DNA of 35,673 bases from an uncultured Methylococcaceae bacterium (GTDB taxonomy: Bacteria > Pseudomonadota > Gammaproteobacteria > Methylococcales > Methylomonadaceae): NCBI GenBank assembly GCA_903945375.1, contig CAJAVP010000004.1, positions 1-35,673 on the forward strand, read 5' to 3'. Shown one piece after another: positions 32,109-35,673 of the stretch. The position numbers and the translations under genes were made by a program. Below the pieces are notes generated by a model. That model saw nothing but the letters and a program-made list of their open reading frames with translations, was not told the origin of the DNA and did not search any database. How positions within the stretch are numbered: position 1 is the first letter of the stretch; each line of letters starts with the position of its first letter.

Positions 32109-34934
32109 ATGCTACCCATTGAAACCCTAAGAAATAACGCCGCTAAATTTGCCAAAGAATTTGCAGATTCCACTTACGAAATGGGTGACGCACAGGATTT
32201 TATGCGGGGTTTATGTGCTATTTTCGGGCTAAATCATCGACGTTTTGTTTCGTTTGAAAAACGGGTTAAAAAACTAGGCAACAAACAAGGGCGTATTGAT
32301 GGTTTTATTCCCAGTTTGTTACTGATTGAAATGAAATCGGCGGGCAAAGATTTGGATAAAGCCTATCAGCAAGCAACAGACTATTTTCACCACCTAAAAG
32401 ATGAAGAACTACCTCGCTGTGTATTAATCAGCGACTTTCACAATCTGCATTTATACGATTTAGAGACCCGCGCCGAGCCGTTAAAAATCAAACTGGCTGA
32501 ATTACCGCAACACATTGAACAGTTTAAATTCTTAGCAGGTTATGAAAAACTTGCCATTGAAAAACAGGAGCGCATCAACAAAGAAGCCGCTGAAAAAATG
32601 GCAGATTTGCACGATGCCATAAAAATCACAGGTTATAACGGTAGAGACTTAGAAAACTATTTAGTGCGCTTACTGTTTTGTCTATTTGCCGAGGACACTG
32701 GCTTGTTTGGTGAAAATGGCAAGTTTTTAGATTATTTGCAAAACCATACCAAAGCGGACGGCACAGATTTACACGAAAAACTAGACACCCTGTTTAAAAC
32801 CCTCAATCGCGCCCCAGAAAAACGTCTAAAAAATCTACCTGAACATTTAGCCGACTTCCCGTATATCAACGGTTCGTTATTTGAAGGCGCGTTAGACGAT
32901 TGTTATTTTGATGAATCGGCGCGTAATACTCTGATTGAATGCGCTGAACTAGACTGGAGCGACATTAGCCCCGCTATTTTTGGCTCATTATTTCAAGCCA
33001 TCATGCACTTTGATGATGAAATGGGCAAAGGCAAAACCAAAAAACGTCGTGAGTTTGGCGCACATTACACCAGCGAAGAAAACATATTAAAAACCATCAA
33101 TCCCTTGTTTATGGATGATTTACGCGCTGAATTTTCCAAAATAGGCAAAAGTAAGCCTAAATTAGCCGTATTCCATAAAAAATTAGCCGAATTGAATTTT
33201 TTTGACCCTGCCTGTGGTTGCGGTAATTTTTTAATTATCGCTTATCGCGAATTGCGCTTGTTGGAATTGGATATTATCAAGGCGCAATTCGGCAAATCAG
33301 TCACGGCACAGCTTGATGTTGATACCCTGATTTTATGCAACGTGCATCAATTCCACGGCATTGATATAGATGAAAGCGCGGTGCATATTGCAACACTGGC
33401 AATGTGGCTGGTGGATCATCAAATGAACATAAAAGTGCAGGAACTGGGGCTGTATTACAACCGCATTCCCTTGGTAAAAAAAGCCAATATTGTTTGTGCC
33501 AATGCCTTACAAATAGACTGGTCGGATGTGATTGCGCCTGAGCGGTGCAGTTTTATTATGGGCAATCCGCCGTTTGTGGGTTACAGCTACCAAAACAAAA
33601 CGCAAAAAATCGATTTAGCCAAAGTGTTCAATGGCATGAGCGGCGCAGGCGTGTTGGATTATGTCGCCGCTTGGCATATTACCGCCGCTCGTTACATCCA
33701 AACGAATCCCAACATCCCCGTAGCCTTTGTGTCCACCAACAGCCTCACGCAAGGCGAACAAGTGGCGATTTTATGGACAGAATTATTAAAGCTCGGCATT
33801 AAGCTTCACTTTGCCCACCGCACCTTTCGCTGGAGCAACGAAGGCAAAGGCGTAGCAGCGGTGCATTGCGTGATTATGGGCTTTTCTGTAGGTGCGAATT
33901 CATTCGCACTTTCTGGCGATGAGGATGCGAATAAATTCGCACCTACAATTTGTCGGTTATTTGCTTATGGCGATGACATTACCGGTCAACCGACTGAATT
34001 AAAAGCCCAACAAATCAATCCTTATTTAGCCGATGCGCCGACAGTTTTGATTAATAAGCGTCGCAAACCGTTAAACTCAAACACGCTTGAAATGACGAAA
34101 GGAAGCCAACCAACAGACGGTGGAAATTTATTGTTATCGCAGGAAGAAGCCGACGAAATACGCAAAAACGACCCGATTGCGGCACAATACATTCGCACAT
34201 TTTTAGGCGCAGAAGAGTTTATCAACAATTTGCCGCGTTTTTGTTTGTGGCTCAAAAACAGCACGGGGACTGACCGCACCAAATCGCCAGAAATTAAAAA
34301 ACGTATGGAAGCTGTCAAAAAAATGCGTTTAGCCAGCCCGAAAAGTCCCACTCAAAAACTAGCCGAAACGCCTTATTTATTTGGCGAAATCCGCCAAACT
34401 GACCAACCGTATTTGCTAATTCCTCGCGTTTCGTCAGAGCAACGAAAATTTGTGCCGATTGGTTATTTTGAATCGAATGTCATTTGTGGCGATGCTAATT
34501 TCATGTTGCCAAACGCGAGCCTGTACGAGTTTGGTTTGCTTTGTTCAACATTTCATAACGCTTGGATGCGTGCAGTTTGCGGACGTTTAGAAAGTCGTTA
34601 TCGTTATTCAAACACGATTGTTTATAACAATTTTCCGTTTCCTGTTGACGTGAAACCAGCGACAAAAAAGAAAATCGAAGACGCGGCGCAAGCGGTTTTA
34701 GATGCGCGAATCATTGAAGAAAAACGTTGTGAAGTAGCGGGGCAAAAATGTTCGTTGGCGACAATGTACGCGGCAAACAATATGCCCGAAGAATTAGTAA
34801 AGGCGCATAAAAAATTAGATGCCGCTGTTGATTCCGCTTACAGCTTCACAGGTAAAAAAGACGACGCGGCACGGGTAGCGTTTTTGTTTGAGAAATATCG
34901 GGAATGGGTTGCGCCGTTGGTGGAAAATAAATGA
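32109..34934 (+). CDS. MmeI-like single-chain restriction-modification enzyme
   Basis: 941 residues with the MmeI (type IIL/IIG) order. An N-terminal PD-(D/E)XK nuclease has D64 and E74-M-K76 in 'GRIDGFIPSLLLIEMKSAGK'. A helical linker follows (about 150-330, with 'RREFGAHYTSEENILKTI' leading into the methyltransferase). The gamma-class N6-adenine methyltransferase has motif I 'DPACGCGNF' (from D366) and motif IV 'NPPF' (486-489). A target-recognition domain (about 620-860) contains 'YLLIPRVSSEQRKFVPIGYF' and 'WMRAVCGRLESRYRYSNTIV', and a C-terminal helical region follows. One polypeptide cuts DNA and methylates one strand of its site. All key residues are present, so activity is plausible. 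A palindromic element is inserted in frame at 33887-33947. The ribosome site is weak. Confidence 0.9.
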   Translation: MLPIETLRNNAAKFAKEFADSTYEMGDAQDFMRGLCAIFGLNHRRFVSFEKRVKKLGNKQGRIDGFIPSLLLIEMKSAGKDLDKAYQQATDYFHHLKDEELPRCVLISDFHNLHLYDLETRAEPLKIKLAELPQHIEQFKFLAGYEKLAIEKQERINKEAAEKMADLHDAIKITGYNGRDLENYLVRLLFCLFAEDTGLFGENGKFLDYLQNHTKADGTDLHEKLDTLFKTLNRAPEKRLKNLPEHLADFPYINGSLFEGALDDCYFDESARNTLIECAELDWSDISPAIFGSLFQAIMHFDDEMGKGKTKKRREFGAHYTSEENILKTINPLFMDDLRAEFSKIGKSKPKLAVFHKKLAELNFFDPACGCGNFLIIAYRELRLLELDIIKAQFGKSVTAQLDVDTLILCNVHQFHGIDIDESAVHIATLAMWLVDHQMNIKVQELGLYYNRIPLVKKANIVCANALQIDWSDVIAPERCSFIMGNPPFVGYSYQNKTQKIDLAKVFNGMSGAGVLDYVAAWHITAARYIQTNPNIPVAFVSTNSLTQGEQVAILWTELLKLGIKLHFAHRTFRWSNEGKGVAAVHCVIMGFSVGANSFALSGDEDANKFAPTICRLFAYGDDITGQPTELKAQQINPYLADAPTVLINKRRKPLNSNTLEMTKGSQPTDGGNLLLSQEEADEIRKNDPIAAQYIRTFLGAEEFINNLPRFCLWLKNSTGTDRTKSPEIKKRMEAVKKMRLASPKSPTQKLAETPYLFGEIRQTDQPYLLIPRVSSEQRKFVPIGYFESNVICGDANFMLPNASLYEFGLLCSTFHNAWMRAVCGRLESRYRYSNTIVYNNFPFPVDVKPATKKKIEDAAQAVLDARIIEEKRCEVAGQKCSLATMYAANNMPEELVKAHKKLDAAVDSAYSFTGKKDDAARVAFLFEKYREWVAPLVENK
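33887..33947 (+). repeat. 61-bp palindromic element inserted in frame in the R-M gene
   Basis: The left arm (23 nt from 33887) and right arm (23 nt ending 33947) are reverse complements at 21 of 23 positions, with a 15-nt loop. Each arm also contains a smaller palindrome (GTGCGAAT/ATTCGCAC). It encodes VGANSFALSGDEDANKFAPT between 'CVIMGFS' and 'CRLFAYGDD', where MmeI-family proteins normally run on with no such segment (from memory). Confidence 0.85.
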
Positions 34935-34957
34935 CCTAAAAATAAACAGGAGGATTT

Positions 34958-35158
34958 ATGGCAATCGCATTAAACATTCACGAATTTTATAATGAGCTTA
35001 AATACGCTGGATTTACTGAGGAACAAGCTGAGGCTCTCACAAACATTCAAAACAAAACAGCGATTGCAGCAATTGAACAAACTAAGCACGGTTTACATTT
35101 AGATGAAATTTCAACGAAACGTGATTTAAAAGAGCTTGAATTGCGAATCGTCACATAA
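34958..35158 (+). CDS. Short CCDC90/DUF1640-like protein lacking its membrane helix
   Basis: 66 residues with a very good ribosome site (AGGAGG 6 nt before the ATG). 'FYNELKYAGFTEEQAEALTN' and 'STKRDLKELELRI' are the family landmarks, shared with the protein at 129-401 (KLESAGFSVNQAEAVADA, ATRRDIERLEAKI). A TAA after 'RIVT' stops it just where relatives continue with a coiled coil and a hydrophobic C-terminal helix. No frame resumes that sequence downstream, so it is either a natural short form or a gene cut short. It lies 23 bp after the R-M gene and 35 bp before the next gene. Confidence 0.65.
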   Translation: MAIALNIHEFYNELKYAGFTEEQAEALTNIQNKTAIAAIEQTKHGLHLDEISTKRDLKELELRIVT

Positions 35159-35193
35159 CTTTCGCAAATTACACTAAATAGGAAAATATAACC

Positions 35194-35673
35194 ATGACTG
35201 ATGATGAATTGAAACAACTGGTTGCCAGTTTGGCAATAGCTCAAAAAAAAACCGACAAACAATTCAAAGAGACCGATAAACAAATCAAAAAGACTGACAA
35301 ACAAATCAAAGAAACCAGTAAGCAACTCAAAGAATTAGGCCAACAAATCGGCGGCTTAGGCAAAAAGTTCGGCAGCTTTACCGAAGGCTTGGCCTTACCT
35401 TCGATGACCAAAATCTTGCGTGAACGGTTTAAAATGGAAGTTATCAGCCCCAGTGTCCGCGTCAGCAAAAATGGCATCGATGCTGAAATTGATGTATTGG
35501 CGTATGCTAACAGCGCGATCAATGAAGTTTATGTGGTTGAAGTTAAAAGCCATTTGCGCGAGGAAGCTATAACCCAACTCAATAATTTAATGGCAAATTT
35601 CAAAACGCTATTTCCTGAACACAAGGACAAAAAACTTTACGGTATTATCGCAGCGGTTGATATGAGTGAAATA
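35194..35673 (+). CDS. Coiled-coil PD-(D/E)XK protein, DUF3782-like (3' end beyond window)
   Basis: 160 codons are visible and the frame is open at the window end. The start is ATG at 35194 (MTDDELKQLVASLAIAQ), with AGGAAAA about 10 nt upstream. Residues ~18-60 are a strict heptad array (TDKQFKE, TDKQIKK, TDKQIKE, TSKQLKE, LGQQIGG), a clear coiled coil. 'FTEGLALPSM' then leads into a nuclease-like fold with D100 and E116-V-K118 (in 'IDAEIDVLAY' and 'EVYVVEVKSHL'), the PD-(D/E)XK triad. Similar proteins are annotated as DUF3782 or PD-(D/E)XK family proteins without a proven role. Position after an R-M gene suggests a DNA-related or defence function, but that is inference. Confidence 0.8.
   Translation, partial: MTDDELKQLVASLAIAQKKTDKQFKETDKQIKKTDKQIKETSKQLKELGQQIGGLGKKFGSFTEGLALPSMTKILRERFKMEVISPSVRVSKNGIDAEIDVLAYANSAINEVYVVEVKSHLREEAITQLNNLMANFKTLFPEHKDKKLYGIIAAVDMSEI

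Overview
The window looks like a chromosomal segment of a motile gammaproteobacterial methanotroph (Methylococcales type). Two C1 genes support this: mch (methenyl-tetrahydromethanopterin cyclohydrolase) and a fused hexulose-6-phosphate synthase/6-phospho-3-hexuloisomerase of the ribulose monophosphate cycle. The flagellar gene order (flgZ/ycgR-flgN-flgM, flgA, flgBCDEFGHIJKL) and the sigma54 and sigma28 promoter signatures resemble Pseudomonas-like gammaproteobacteria. Taxonomy is inferred from gene content only.

Layout. (1) 1-1040: small minus-strand genes (a CCDC90/DUF1640-like coiled-coil protein, a two-helix membrane gene broken by an amber codon, a 29-residue membrane peptide). Each gene unit, and the giant gene after them, ends at a copy of one ~110 bp repeat that combines a terminator hairpin and a REP-like palindrome. 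(2) 1044-7121: a 2025-residue RTX/S-layer-like surface protein with degenerate N-terminal repeats, cadherin-like domains, glycine-rich Ca-binding nonapeptides and three near-identical ~273-residue modules. (3) 7122-8650: a long leader region and a secreted HbpS/GlcG-like protein. (4) 8944-23938: flagellar regulon: c-di-GMP brake, flgN, flgM (perfectly spaced sigma28 promoter), motAB, flgA, then flgB to flgL behind a sigma54 promoter. (5) 23958-26351: argS with a downstream SPOR-domain protein. (6) 26504-31845: C1 block: ATP-grasp protein overlapping mch, a SHOCT-domain protein, an atypical thioredoxin 2 and hps-phi. (7) 31846-35673: accessory island: an MmeI-like single-chain restriction-modification enzyme, a shortened DUF1640-like protein and a coiled-coil PD-(D/E)XK protein cut by the window end.

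How the genes work together: FlgM/FlgN, MotAB, FlgA-L and the PilZ brake form most of the rod-hook-stator part of the flagellum. The mch product oxidises methenyl-H4MPT on the formaldehyde oxidation route, while Hps-Phi assimilates formaldehyde. The R-M island is independent.

The most unusual observations are: a FlgL carrying a middle domain clearly related to the D2 domain of the same operon's hook protein FlgE; a 61-bp palindromic element inserted in frame inside the R-M enzyme gene; a thioredoxin whose CGPC site reads CEVN; and a small-gene array punctuated by terminator-REP repeats. No CRISPR array, rRNA, tRNA or intact transposase was seen.
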